64,000 nucleotides of DNA. Source: Adiantum capillus-veneris (taxonomy: Eukaryota > Streptophyta > Polypodiopsida > Polypodiales > Pteridaceae). Location: positions 60,400,253-60,464,252 of the forward strand of contig CM043959.1 of the NCBI GenBank assembly GCA_014529385.2, in the 5' to 3' direction. A program made the position numbers and the translations under genes. Below the pieces are notes generated by a model. That model was given only the letters and a program-made list of their open reading frames with translations, was not told the DNA's origin and made no database searches. Below, piece by piece: positions 22,994 through 37,460 of this stretch. Positions within the stretch are counted from its first letter, which is position 1. Each line of letters opens with the position of its first letter.

Positions 22994-23633
22994 TTAAGAG
23001 AAATATGGACCGTGTATGGGCCTTGTAAGGAATCCTAATTTTTAGGAATTAAGGCTAATTTTGTGTGGGGTTAAGGGGACAAAGGCATTGAAGAAGATAG
23101 TTTTGAGTAGGGTTTTCTAGCCATTTTTTTAGACAAATGTAGGATGTGGACCTAAGGGGTTACTTTATCTCTCTAACTGTTTTAAAGTGAAGGAAGTATA
23201 GGGGTGTGACCACATCATGTTTACGTATTTTTTACTTAAAACTTCCTCCCAACATAGATACATATCCAAAAATCCTTTTTTGATCCTTTTTTTACCCACA
23301 AGCCTAGAAAGTGCATTTTTTCAAAAAACTTTTCTCCCAAAAGTAAAAAACACTTTGTTCTCTCCTCCTCCTCCCTCCTCTCTCCCTCTCCTCTCCCTCC
23401 CTCCTTGCCCCTACCTTCCTCCTCCTCCTCCCCAATCTCTCCCTCCCCCCCTCCCCCCTTCTCTCCTCCCATCTTCCTCCCTCTCCCTCTCCCTCCCCCT
23501 CCCCCTCTATCTTTTCATCCTTTGCTTCCTCACACAACAGCTACCATGGTGCTCACGGACATGACAAATTGTTTGCTTCCACCACCACGTACTCCACACA
23601 CCAAAAGCATACATATTCGCTTACCCACGATGA
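22994..23633. other. Unassigned DNA with a polypyrimidine tract
   Basis: 23356-23516 is almost pure C and T on the plus strand (CTCC, CCCTCC and TCTCC runs), long enough to be prone to triplex formation. No gene was found; proline/serine-rich frames here are products of the tract. Confidence 0.6.
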
Positions 23634-24221
23634 TTGCACCGAAGGCCGCATGTGAGGGTGATCAAAGGTCATTTACAGGAACGTCACACCGCTGATGAGA
23701 CCAATGTTGACATTTGGGTGGATGAACATTTGTACCCTTACGATCCTATAAGACAATTCCATTCATCCTTTGATAGCCTTTCAACATTTCTTCAATATCT
23801 TGGGAGGGAAGAAGCAGGCTTGTTAGGCTATTGCAAGCGGTTGTGTATGGGTGCAGGTGTTTCTTTGCATATGTGCATGCACAAATGTCAAGCTTTTCAC
23901 CTCAAGACGGTGGCATTACAAGAGAGTATTGCCTCTTTGGAGAGGGTGATTGAAACTCTTCAATATCTTGGGAGGGAAGAAGCAGGCTTGTTAGGCTATT
24001 GCAAGCGGTTGTGTATGGGTGCAGGTGTTTCTTTGCATATGTGCATGCACAAATGTCAAGCTTTTCACCTCAAGACGGTGGCATTACAAGAGAGTATTGC
24101 CTCTTTGGAGAGGGTGGTTGAAACTCTTCAACAACAAATGCAGGAAAAGAAATCCCACATTATGAAGCTTGCCAACACCATCACATACTTGAAAGAAACA
24201 CCCTTTTGTGCAAGGGAACAT
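23634..24221 (+). CDS. Uncharacterised reading frame with a duplicated 56-residue unit
   Basis: One open frame runs from 23634 to a stop at 24246-24248, but its last dozen codons lie in a gypsy fragment, so the original part ends near 24221. It starts with ERHTADETNVDIWVDEHLYP, then two copies of a 56-residue unit (REEAGLLGYCKRLCMGAGVS, MHKCQAFHLKTVALQESIA, SLERVIETLQ), and ends with a coiled-coil-like stretch (QQQMQEKKSHIMKLANTI). I do not recognise the family. The open frame over a near-exact duplication suggests a captured exon or gene piece, or simply recent duplication of open DNA. No promoter is evident. Confidence 0.35.
23793..24128 (+). repeat. 168-bp tandem duplication, two units
   Basis: Units 23793-23960 and 23961-24128 are contiguous and differ at a single base (GTGATTG versus GTGGTTG). 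The length is a multiple of three, so the frame is kept. Confidence 0.95.
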
Positions 24222-24685
24222 GCACGGTCTGTTCCCCAAATAGAGTAAGGCTTGATGGTAGACAAAAAAGACAAACTTGTTAGCTAACAAGTAGTGTCAA
24301 AATTTCTTGATTAAATACACCAAACCAAGATCTTCTCTTTTAGTGGTTTTGTAGTTCTTTTCTGCTAGGGTTAATTGTCGACAGCATAGGAGATAGGAAA
24401 ATCCATGGTTCCCTCTCCTAGCTGTGCTAAGATGCAGCCAATAGAAAAGCTTGAAGCATAGACATGCACATGGAACAGTTTTTTCCAGTTTGGATCTTTC
24501 AGTATTGGTGTTGTGATCAAAGCTTTCTTAAGCTTTTGGAGTGATTCATCACATCCATCGGTCCATTCAAAATGAGTGATCTGACTATAAATGGGTACAG
24601 TGATTATTGCATATATGTAGAAAAATCTACAATAATAACCATAATGTCCCATAAATGCTTGAACTTCTTTAACTGACGTTGTCTC
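24222..24685 (-). mobile_element. Fragment of A/B-family gypsy RNase H (copy C)
   Basis: On the minus strand it reads VQAFMGHYGYYCRFFY, HFEWTDGCDESLQKLKK, HVHVYASSFSIGCILAQLG, then after a frame break MLANKFVFFVYHQALLYLG. This corresponds to the end of RT and the RNase H of the A/B family. It overlaps the end of B in content, so it is a separate copy. The RNase H catalytic aspartate in the HVDAS-type motif is tyrosine here. Confidence 0.8.
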
Positions 24686-24734
24686 AAAAGACTAGAGAGA
24701 GAAGAGAATACAAGTGTTTTCTTACTTTCACTAA

Positions 24735-27458
24735 ACTTATTTCACTTGTAGGATGGACTTTGAATCTAGAAATAAAGTGCATATGATACTTGATAATGAA
24801 GTTGTTGCTATTGGTTGTGTGTGTAGAACAGATCCAAATTCCACTTATGGTGGTACAAAGATAGGGCAAGGAATGTATCTATACTAGTGGAGGAATGGTT
24901 AAAGGATGTGGTGCTCCCTTTTGAGCATGTATCCGCAATGATGACAATGTTAGAGAAAACATTGATGGGAGTATCATTGTCCCATTATTAAGGAAGAGAT
25001 GATACACTTTTATCAACAAGAACTTTAAAAACGAGAGCAGCACTAGCTTTTGCTTTTTATCTTTCAACTGATTCAATTCAAAGGGTTTCATGCATTGATT
25101 GTTGTGGACAAAAATGTTGTCACTTTGTAGATCATGATATGGTGACAAGCCTTATGATAAGAATTTTGGGGAGAATCTCAGAATGCATGCACTAATTATG
25201 TTCATGATGTTTTATCTATATGCTATCAGAAAGATGAGAAGATGCAATACCAATTCAAGATAAATGGCTCTATTGTTTGTTGTAGAGCATGGTAAGAGCT
25301 ACATGGAATACCAAAGACATCATTTTACAAGTACAAGGAAAAGTTTGAAATTGGTGTGCACCAATGTGTGATGGTAACACATGCACATTGAGAAGAGGAC
25401 TTCAACATACTAGTTTAGCAAGAGCACTGCTAAATGAATTTGTGGATAGCAACTCTGAGAAGATGCCACACAAAGTAGAACACTATTAGATGGCTTAAGA
25501 GAGACTCAATTAGTGATTCCGTCAATGTACAAACAAGTAGACATTTTAAGCAAAATCAACACGACACTTGACTATGAGAAGAAGTTATCTCAGTCTTCTT
25601 TTGGTAGGATTTGGAACAAAGAGTATCTACATGTCACATTAACAAAGACAAGTGATTTCTCTAAGTGCAATGTTTCTAGTTCAATCAAGCCAGGGCTAGA
25701 AGGTTAACCTTCTCTTGATGAGAAATCTCTTCTCTTGAGAGAAAGAGAAGTTCACATGGCACAACAAAAAAGTTGCAGGAGCCTATATTATGCATGATTC
25801 ACATATTCCAAAAATCAACCACAAAAGTATGTATGCATAATTCATAAGATGCATTATAAGAAGATTGTGATTCCTAGATTACTCATTGTTCCTAAGGGTG
25901 TGGATTCAGGATGCAATTTGTAAGTGGCATTGATAGGTATGATCACTGAAGGACATGGACAAGGTCATTACAATCACTTTCTCTTGAATGGTTTGTGGGC
26001 AGTTGATCCAAGTATTACAATTGGCTCAATTGATAATTTTTTACATAATCAAGAGAGGATAGATAAGAATCCTCTTGGTGATTTAGCAACAAATGGACTA
26101 CCAAGGAGCAATATCTCATTACTACATACTTTGAACTCAAGGGATGCTTTGGACCTCCACAACTTGAGACAGAGTCCATTTTGCACAACCATTAGAAACT
26201 ACAAAAGAGGAATTAGGGTCATCATTTTGCAAGTTGCTAGAGAACTTATTACTACAACTAGATAATTGTGCAAGGGAACACAAAAATCAATATTTATTTG
26301 CCTATTTGTCAATGCTTATTGCAAGGGGCGTTTCTAGAACCATCTAGCTAAAATTTTTTATGGTTGGGCATACACATGAGGACATAGACACCATGTTCTG
26401 TAAGTTTTGAAAGAAGTTGAGAGTTACACAGACATATACTTTGCCACATTTGATGGATACACTAAGGAATAGCTCATCTTTATCTCTAGCTCCATTTTTG
26501 CCCACAAAGGTCCCTGATTTCAAGCAATATTACTTATTGGCCATTTCGAACCACTTCAATTAAGGTTTTTAGTGCAAGATGAAACACCAATGATGCAATA
26601 TAAGGCACATGTAGGTGTAGCAAATTGGAGTGGAAATGTTCGCCTTTGGAAAACAGACATAGAAGGTGACCCAATGTTACTACATGGGGATCCACCTTTG
26701 GTAGCAATGGTAGAGTACATCAAGGCCCATGAAGAAGTGATTTCAAGGCTTGAGAATTTTATAAAGTTCTGGGAAAATTTAGGAAACGGTTCAAGTGTGC
26801 CGCGGTGTTATTATAGGCCTGTGATCGATTATTGGACTAAGGTAATTGACGATCTTGGAAGAGCAATCATATTAGAGGGAATTTTGTACGTATATTTTTG
26901 GTCAAAAAACTCAAGAATCTTGTATTATAGGCCGCGGTATTATAGGCCCGTGATAGATTACTGGACTAAGGTAATTGACAATCTTGGAAGAGCAACCATA
27001 TCAGAGGGAGTTTTATACGCACATTATTGGTCAAAAACTCAAGAATCTCGTCACCAACAATGCATTACAATAAACTTACAACAAGGAGCAGAAAGATTCT
27101 TAGGCCTTAAAGAGTTCAATGATCATTTTTGTGGTCCTCAACAAGATAGACCAAGGGAAGAGTTTGACCTATGTCTGATGTGCACCAAGGTGACTTTGTT
27201 ATGCTAGTTCCAAGTCACATGTAAATCTATCCAGTTTGGCTTGCAATGGCTTTGTCAGACATTGTTAATGAGCCTACATCACCAAACTATAGAAAACTTT
27301 TGATTCAATATTGGGAACCTTGTGCAAGAAATAGTGGTATGACAAATACTCAAGCTTACACTATTTGCTGGAAGGGTTTTTGGGTTGTCAACTATAAGGA
27401 CCCGCAAGTGTGGGAATTTGTAGATGCAATTGTTTGGTCATGGAGATCCAACAAATAA
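24735..27458 (+). pseudogene. Decayed transposase-like gene of the plant DUF7869 type
   Basis: Pieces in several frames follow one another: VVAIGCVCRTDPNSTYGGTK (about 24805), resembling a C-terminal motif of plant En/Spm-type transposases; SFGRIWNKEY...DFSKCNV (25600-25680), as in DUF7869 proteins; LDNCAREHKNQYLFAYLSML (26258 onward) followed by FMVGHTHEDIDTMF, the signature of the DUF7869 RNase H-like domain; and a C-terminal part (26572-27207 and 27246-27458) ending WKGFWVVNYKDPQVWEF. At least ten stops or frame changes lie between. The family is known from plants, oomycetes and fungi and is thought to be transposon-derived. The DUF7869 match is from memory of the motif. Confidence 0.65.
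26811..27068 (+). repeat. 129-bp in-frame tandem duplication
   Basis: The stretch YYRPVIDYWTKVIDDLGRA...YVYFWSK is repeated with an offset of 129 bp (43 codons) as YYRPVIDYWTKVIDNLGRA...YAHYWSK. The units have diverged at roughly one base in ten. Both begin after CCGCGGT-like sequence. Confidence 0.85.
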
Positions 27459-28304
27459 GGACCATTTTCCAAAATTAAGATTCCCAAAAGTCATGCTCTA
27501 AAAGCTAAAGTTGTCCTTGCACGTGCACGTCAGCCATGCTTGGATCAAAGTTTGAACATGGCATCCAATTTAGAGTAGATTATGTGGAGCTTCTATTGTT
27601 ACTACAATAGTCAATTTTGTAAACAAGATCTTTAATTATATTGATCTTTCTTTGTTTTATTTCATTACCATTATTTCAACAAATTCATGCTTTGTGCATC
27701 CTCAAATTTTGGCGTTTATCAACACCACAATTCTTTAAGATTTTTGATCTATCTCATCAACAAGTTTATCTATTTTTTCCCACTTTAAGCGGGAAATTCC
27801 CAAGTTACATGAATTTAGTCGCTTTGGAGATTCCCATAATATGGGATTTGTACCAAAAATACCTAATATGGTCTTTCTTGTTGGTGAAACATATACTTTC
27901 CTATACTATTATGTGGTACCGAACATGCCTGCTGAACTTGATTGAGTTGCTCTTCCATTTTCTCGTTAGCCAAATCGGAGCTTTCCTAAATCTGCTCTGA
28001 CAGCTTCTTGGTCTTGCCCATTTTTGAGTCTATTGAACAATCTTGTGAGGAAGAAGACTCGCCTGTGGTTGTTGACAATGAGACCCAAGAAAACCTAGTA
28101 GTGTCAGTTTTAGATGCAAAGGCTATAGAAGTAGAAGGAGAAGGCAAGGATATGGCGTTGGTACATCCAAATCTTGTCTACCCATTGAGAAGCCAGAAGT
28201 AGGTATATGGAACTAAGTAGGATGATGGTGGTATGATTGAGCCTCTCCTAGATGCAAGAGGGACGAAATAGCCTTGGGATATGTATGCCAAATTAGGCAT
28301 GTAA
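27459..28304. other. No gene recognised
   Basis: Two modest plus-strand frames (27641-28000, rich in Phe/Leu; 28008-28202, acidic) have no recognisable motif. Nothing else seen. Confidence 0.4.
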
Positions 28305-28650
28305 TGTTAGGAAATATGACATAGCTAAGTAGATAATTGAGTAGATTACTTAATGGAGAGAGATAATTTACACACACAAGAGATTATAGAGTAGAGAGAG
28401 AGAGTACACACGATATACGTGGTTCACCCAATGTGGGCTACATCCACGAGAAAGCAGCCACTTAATGGCTTTAGTACTTCAAACAAAAAGTAGGTTACAA
28501 AAAGGGATTATAACCTTAATAGAGCTCCCACCTTGCTTCACTCTCACCACCTCACACCCACCTTGTTGCACCAACTTCACACTATGAAATGTGTGTAGAA
28601 ATGGCCTTCTTTTATAGGCCAAGAGGGTTGCCCTCTCTCGTGAGAGGCAA
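28305..28650. mobile_element. Candidate copia-type solo LTR
   Basis: It begins TGTTAGGAAATATG and includes ATACGTGGTTCACCCAATGT followed by CTACATCCACGAG, a motif familiar from plant copia LTRs. I could not locate a matching CA end or a target duplication, so the right boundary is a guess. Confidence 0.3.
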
Positions 28651-29269
28651 CCATGTCATCGAAGTCCAAAAAATACCATATGGCACGAATCCCCATGCGG
28701 TCAGGTGGGCACCAACCTAGCCCCCGACGAAACTTCAATTGGCCATAAGCTACAATCCGTAGTTTTGATCTGTAATCTTAAAAGACGGGCATGCTCCATA
28801 AAACGAGCACTACGCGTCCATATATTGACATCACCTTGGGCCACCTGTCCCCAGCTGCCCTATCCAGCAAGAACCTGCAACACAATACACCTTCAAAGTC
28901 AAATATCTTGAGCCCCGTAGCTCGGTTCGATGAGCCGTCTGGATCTGCTCCTTTAGCACTTCAAGCTCTATATATCTAGGCCAAAAACCAATATCTCTGT
29001 CATTCTTCATCTGCCACCCTGTCAGGCCCTATCTGGAGCCTTTTTGGCCTAAGAAACCACATAAAATACATCTCCGTTGCCACTTTCCTGCACAAGTTCT
29101 TCCCATATGCTCTAGCCCTCTGTCATGCATCCATAAGCATACACATCACTGTATGTGCCCTCTGCTAGGGTCGACACACTTTGGCTGCACCAACGGGGGG
29201 GAAATGGCGTGAATGAGCGGGGGGGAGGGGATGGCGAGGGGTTGAGGGTATGGGGTGAGTGTGTGGGCG
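28651..29269. other. No gene recognised
   Basis: Moderate-GC DNA. Frames at 28705-28911 and 28791-28979 overlap in different frames and have no motifs. Confidence 0.4.
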
Positions 29270-29432
29270 TCTGTGTGTATGTGTGTGTGTGTGTAGAATG
29301 AGAGAGAGAGATACTTTTGTGCCCTGCTTCCTGCGGGCTGGCCGAGGGGGAAGAGAGACAGAGAGGGCGGGAGTGAGAGATGGGGAGAGGGAGTGTGAGG
29401 GGTGAGGGGTAGTGTGGTGTGTGTGTGTGAGT

Positions 29433-29500
<68 letters not shown>
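29270..29500. repeat. (GT)n and (GA)n microsatellites
   Basis: A GT run lies at about 29272-29295, GA-rich sequence around 29300-29390, and a clean GA array at 29435-29500. Confidence 0.9.
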
Positions 29501-29502
<2 letters not shown>

Positions 29503-30598
29503 TTTTGCCCCGGCTCATGGCTACCTGGGCCGACACAGAGGGGAGAAAGTCAATGGGATTGAGGGAGCGTGAGGGTGAGAGCGGGGTGCAGATTGCATGA
29601 TTGGTGTGAGGTTCATGTGTAAGAGAAGTGATTGTTGCCGGACCACACTGTACCATGGGGATTGCGAATTGGATGCGGGCAAATGTCTCGTGATTGATGT
29701 CTCCCTCCCCTTGCCAATTGCTTGGGAGACCACCAATGCTAACTTTGAGGGTGATAACCTCTTGCCGTTGCCATTCACATAACGTGGATGCCAGGCGATC
29801 TTTGACCTTGCGAGATATTACCTCTTGTACTTGAGTTTTAACCTCCTTTGTGACGGTCGTCTCTACTTCTTCTTTTGCCTTCGTGAATTTGGATTTTTAT
29901 CTGCTTCAACTCCTCCTCCTTGTGATTCTCTATTGTGGCAAGCCGAGCTTCCAAAACTGAAAGCCTTTGTTTCAGCTCGTCATTCTCCTTGCGGAGGCTT
30001 TCAACTTTGGTTTGGAGGCGGGTGATGTTGTCTACCTTAGAGGTGTTGCTACGACTCCAGCGAAATTGAGCTTACCTCGGAACGAGGCCCGGGTAGCCAT
30101 GAATGCTAAGGGTGAGTTGCTTGGGTTGGGGTAGCCTTTTGATAAAGGCCGACCTTCTCGGAACGTTCACCTGCTTGAAATGGAGACACCTTAGGTTGGA
30201 GTTAAGGCCGACCTTCTTGTGATTGAGGTCGTAAGGTAAGGGTGAGAATCACCTTCAGTGAAACCCTTAGGTCGGAGTTAAGGCAGTTCTGCTGGTCGTA
30301 AGGTAAGAGGTAAAAAACATCGCAAATTGAGGAGGGTGAAATCGGGAAGGGCATCACTGAGCAGGTTGACGAAGGCGAAGTCGGGCAGGGTCGCAAGTAA
30401 CCACACAGGACCAGGTCACGCAGGAAGCCAAGACTAGGCCGCGCAGGGTGAGCCGCAACCAGGCCGCGCAGGGCCGATTCGAACAGAGCAGGCGAGTTTC
30501 TTGAGTCGGGTGGGGCAAGCTAAGGCTTGATGCCCCCCACAAGGCAGCCCCTCGCCCAGGGGGAGGCTGAGGAGGAAGAAGAGATAAATGGCTAGGTC

Positions 30599-30603
<5 letters not shown>
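29501..30603. other. No gene recognised; relatively GC-rich
   Basis: About 1.1 kb of higher GC than its surroundings. The phrase 'ggtcggagttaaggc/ggttggagttaaggccgacctt' recurs at about 30150-30290, and 'ggccgcgcaggg'-like words recur at 30375-30470, so small internal repeats are present. No frame has a motif. Confidence 0.4.

Positions 30604-30693
<90 letters not shown>
30604..30693. repeat. (GA)n microsatellite
   Basis: About 45 GA units. Confidence 0.95.
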
Positions 30694-30697
<4 letters not shown>

Positions 30698-30745
30698 ACA
30701 AGTTTATGCTTGAGAACGAGAGAAGGAGAAGGTGGGGCTGGGGCT

Positions 30746-30856
<111 letters not shown>

Positions 30857-30901
30857 GGAAAAGAGAGATGAGCGAGAGGGGAGAGAGGGTGGGTATGGCT
30901 A

Positions 30902-31005
<104 letters not shown>

Positions 31006-31086
31006 CTTGTCCATGCATGGCAACCCCTGAAAGGGAGGAACAAAATATTGTTTTATGCGCTTATTGGCTTGGTGACACAGGAATAA

Positions 31087-31102
31087 GGGGGGGGGGGGGG
31101 GG

Positions 31103-31150
<48 letters not shown>
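31087..31150. repeat. Poly-G tract followed by (GA)n
   Basis: About 19 consecutive G are followed directly by about 22 GA units. Confidence 0.95.
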
Positions 31151-31152
<2 letters not shown>

Positions 31153-31509
31153 TCGTCCTCTTGTGATGATGGAGGAGTGTGGCCAAGCTGAGAGGCGGCC
31201 CACTGCATGCAAGCTTGGAAGGGGTGGTGGTTCATGTAAAAAACATTTTTATTTTATCATTTTCCTGGTATTATGCTCTTTCCTGATTGGGGTTGGTTCT
31301 TGCGGATGCGGTTTTGAAAATTGGCCGTCACCACCATGGCTGCAAGAGAAAAGCAGGGATTGTCGTGGCCGTTGATGCAATCATTGTACCCGCATATGTA
31401 TTTTGATGCATGGTTTTCCTATGGTTTATGGTGACTACTCGACTCATATCATTTTGTTCCTTCGTCTTGTCTTGTGCTAGTCCATGGAAGCATTGGCTCC
31501 GGACCACAC

Positions 31510-31510
<1 letters not shown>

Positions 31511-31565
<55 letters not shown>

Positions 31566-31592
31566 AAAGAGAGAGAGAGAGAGAGGGAGAGA
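31511..31592. repeat. (GT)n followed by short (GA)n
   Basis: About 26 GT units, then CAGAAA and about 10 GA units. Confidence 0.95.

Positions 31593-34558
<2,966 letters not shown>

Positions 34559-34632
<74 letters not shown>
34559..34632. repeat. (GT)n microsatellite
   Basis: About 37 GT units. Confidence 0.95.
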
Positions 34633-34634
<2 letters not shown>

Positions 34635-34656
34635 CCGCCCTAACCCAGGCACCACA

Positions 34657-34699
34657 CACAATGGGTTGGTAGTAGGCCCATTGTGTATGAGCCTACTAC
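34657..34699. repeat. Two overlapping perfect hairpins
   Basis: CACAATGGG (34657-34665) can pair with CCCATTGTG (34677-34685), and GTAGTAGGC (34669-34677) with GCCTACTAC (34691-34699). The two stems interleave, so they could form either a pseudoknot or alternative hairpins. They lie just beyond the end of the RT remnant at 34878. Confidence 0.6.
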
Positions 34700-34877
34700 C
34701 TAGTCAGAGAAAAGAGATTCTCTTGTTTAAAGTGTAACCTAGGCCAACTATGCTGGGTGAGAGCCTGTGTAATAATGTTGCAGACCTGGATTCTATTAAA
34801 CCCGTTAAGGCAATACTTTCTGATTAGTAGATTAACCTCCTCCCAGGCAAAAAAAGCATCGGAGGAAGGATAGCAAA

Positions 34878-36427
34878 TTATGTGTAGCAGGCTGATACAT
34901 GGGCTAATAGTAGCCTTGTGAGGCCTATTGCTATTCTTTTTATGAATTCCACAAGTGGTAGTTTTAGGAGATCTCTTTTCCAAACAAACCTAAGGTCATA
35001 CCCACCGACAAACAGGATGTGAAGGGAGATAGAAAGGTTAAGGAAGTGAACTGATGTGCAAAAAGCCCCATTGGGTGTGATGATCTCATGTAAAGATGTG
35101 GGTTCAATTTTAAGGCAGTGAGGATAAAACAGACAAATTTCTTTGAGGAAGGCTCTATTGTTGACACTTAGTAAGTCATCCATATATCTATAGGTATGTC
35201 TGAACTGTGAAAGATTATTTTCGCATGATTCCATGGTTTTGAGAAACCAATTGTTTTCAAAGAAAGCAAGGTAAATATTACACATAAGTGGAGAACAAGA
35301 GAATCCCATGGGGATACCTAGGCATTGATTGAAGCATAGACCGTCGGATACTATAGTGCAGTTACAAAGTAACCATGATGTAAAAGCAAAGCTTAGCTTC
35401 ATTGAAGTGTAAGGAGTGTAAGGAGTGAGTTTTTTTTATCCACCTGGGTTTTTTGGAAAGAGAGATGTAGAAAAGTTTCTTCTTTCTAGCATAAGAGAAA
35501 TCCATTTTAATCACTTTGGCAAGAATGGTCTTAAGGCCAAGATCCCCTTCAATGGGAATGTTTTTGTAGCATTGTGTAATGTCTGCAGTAAAAATGTGGA
35601 AGATTCACTGAGGAAGATTAAGAGAGACTTCTCTAGAGTTTCTTGTAAGCCAAAAGGGATTGTATTGAATATGTACGAAGTCCAGGCAGATTTTCTGTTT
35701 AGTGGCACAAATGAGCTCAAATTCGGCTAGTATAAGGTCAAGGCATAGCGTAATATCCTTGGTGATATCAGTAAAGATACTATTGGAAGCATCAGATATC
35801 CATCTAAACTTATGCTTATGAAATTTATAGGTGGGAAATAAAACAGATAACTTAGTGTTCTGTACAGGGTAGCTTAGATTCCCTAAGTGTTTAGAGATAT
35901 TATCGGTAACTGTTTGCATTGGAGAGTTAATACTACAGAATTCCTTTCCAGATACTGATCGTCGCAGGCGTCCTTCCAAGCAAGGTATTTGCATATAATA
36001 ATGGGACAGTTAGAGCTTTTGTCAAGCCCGACAACAAACCATTTATCAGAGATTTTTTGAAAATCAAAAGCTAACTAAGATGTAAGCCAGGATTCATCAG
36101 AGGATAACCATTTTCTAGGTAATTTTTCAAAGGAAGCATTCCTTCACAACTTTACTTAAGTCCGTAGGACTGTCTTCTCTAGTTGGAGAGCATTGACAAG
36201 GTCAGTGAGGCAGATTAGTATAGCTGATAGAGCAAGGGAGGGGGTTTTGGGAGAGTTAGAGGTATATGATTGAGCCCTTTGGCCAAGATTCTACGTATTT
36301 TAATATTTCCAATAATGCTAAGATCACAGGTACAGACATGTTTACCATATGCCTCAAAATCCCTACAAAAGTTGGTAAAATTGAAAGCATGTACAATGGG
36401 GAATAGAATTCTGTCAAAGAAAGTCAT
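34878..36427 (-). pseudogene. Reverse transcriptase remnant, Penelope-like element type
   Basis: Reading leftward across frame changes: IKIRRILAKGLNHIPLTL near 36280; LFPTYKFHKHKFRWISDAS (about 35800), the fingers motif with K-x-HK; FTADITQCYKNIPIEG (about 35560), motif A with its catalytic aspartate; LGIPMGFSCSPLMCNIYL (35270-35325), the GxPMG motif; and YRYMDDLLSVN (about 35170-35195), the catalytic YxDD box. The order and the RYxDDL form fit the Penelope-like lineage rather than copia or gypsy. I could not recognise a GIY-YIG endonuclease. Several frameshifts and stops make it inactive. RT identity is strong, the Penelope assignment moderate. Confidence 0.65.
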
Positions 36428-37056
36428 TATTGTAAACTAAATTCTTTACGGGATGTTGATACTTTCATCCTATGAGTATATTATCGAGTAAGTTGTGATT
36501 GCCAAAAAACAGTTCAAAGCACTCACAAAAAGATTTTTTGGTTGAATACAATTGAGGAGTACATTGTGAAAGAGACAGTGTATGTAATAAATCCTTTGTT
36601 CGGATCCACTTTGTCGAGAGTTCTTCTTCTGCAAGGGCTTGTAGTAACCTACAATATCACCAAGGATTACATTTTAGGGAAATTCCTTGATGAGGGGAAT
36701 CTTGCCTCTTCTCCTTGTGTAGCTACGAGCTTTTCCCCAGTTCAAGGATGAGCTAGGTGTTAGAAAGGAAGTGAAGGAGTTGGGGGTTGTCAAAGAGTTC
36801 GGTCTTTTAAGAGCAGGGGAGGGGAATTTGTTACCATATACATGTGGTAGTGATGTGTGTGAACGCACTTAGGACCGTTAGGGCATTTTTCCCTCACTAG
36901 GAGGTTTTCCCCCCCGTGCATTGTATATACACCCGTCACTCTAGGGCTATCTTATCTTTCCATTGCACACTAAGTAATACTCTCTTTTTTGTGTGCCTTG
37001 AGCCTCCTTCATCTTCTCCAAGCTGTGTGTGTTTCCTTGCAACCCTAATTCCAACA
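36428..37056 (+). mobile_element. 3' end of a Ty1/copia element with its 3' LTR (LTR 36829-37056)
   Basis: The LTR (228 bp) begins TGTTACCATATAC and ends CCTAATTCCAACA. It is preceded by a polypurine tract, GCAGGGGAGGGGAATT (36813-36828), so it is the 3' LTR of a plus-strand element. It belongs to the same LTR family as the copia element at 38901-49754. The internal part left of it (ILGKFLDEGNL and so on) is short and unrecognised, and the rest of the element is missing. Confidence 0.75.
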
Positions 37057-37284
37057 AAAAGTTCCATTTTCCCAAATTGAGATTAAATATTTTAGGTGAC
37101 ATTGTTTCTAGTAGCATAATTTGTGTGAATCAAAAAATAACTAGATATATTAATGGATGGCCTCAACCCCAATCTGTTGATGAGAGATCCGTTCTTTTCT
37201 TGGACTATGTAGCTATTACAAAAACTTTATGTGTAACTTCTCATGTTTAGCTTTACATGTCACAAATCTTCTATAAGGAATAGG

Positions 37285-37460
37285 CAAACAAAAAATAGAC
37301 GACCCATGGAATTTAAAGAGGGCACTTTTGCTATGCTACATACTGAAAAGAGACAATTCAAAAGTATTGAGACTAGCCCAATGTGCAAGTTAGCACCAAG
37401 GTCTTATGGCCCTTTTAAAGTTATTCAATGGGTTAATACCAATTACTCTCGATTAGCAAA
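37285..37460 (+). pseudogene. Gypsy integrase C-terminal scrap
   Basis: The frame reads FKEGTFAMLHTEKRQFKSI, then KLAPRSYGPFKVIQWVNTNY. This is the GPF module at the C-terminus of Ty3/gypsy integrases, which helps the enzyme bind DNA. No other part of an element is adjacent. Confidence 0.7.

Noticed and set aside
23236-23537. Gly/Glu/Arg-rich and Pro/Ser-rich frames
   Set aside because: Products of the CCT-rich polypyrimidine tract with no motif.
36060-36130. CTGATGA on the minus strand near the Penelope-like RT, as a hammerhead ribozyme core
   Set aside because: No matching GAAA core and stems; the bases fall within the decayed coding part.
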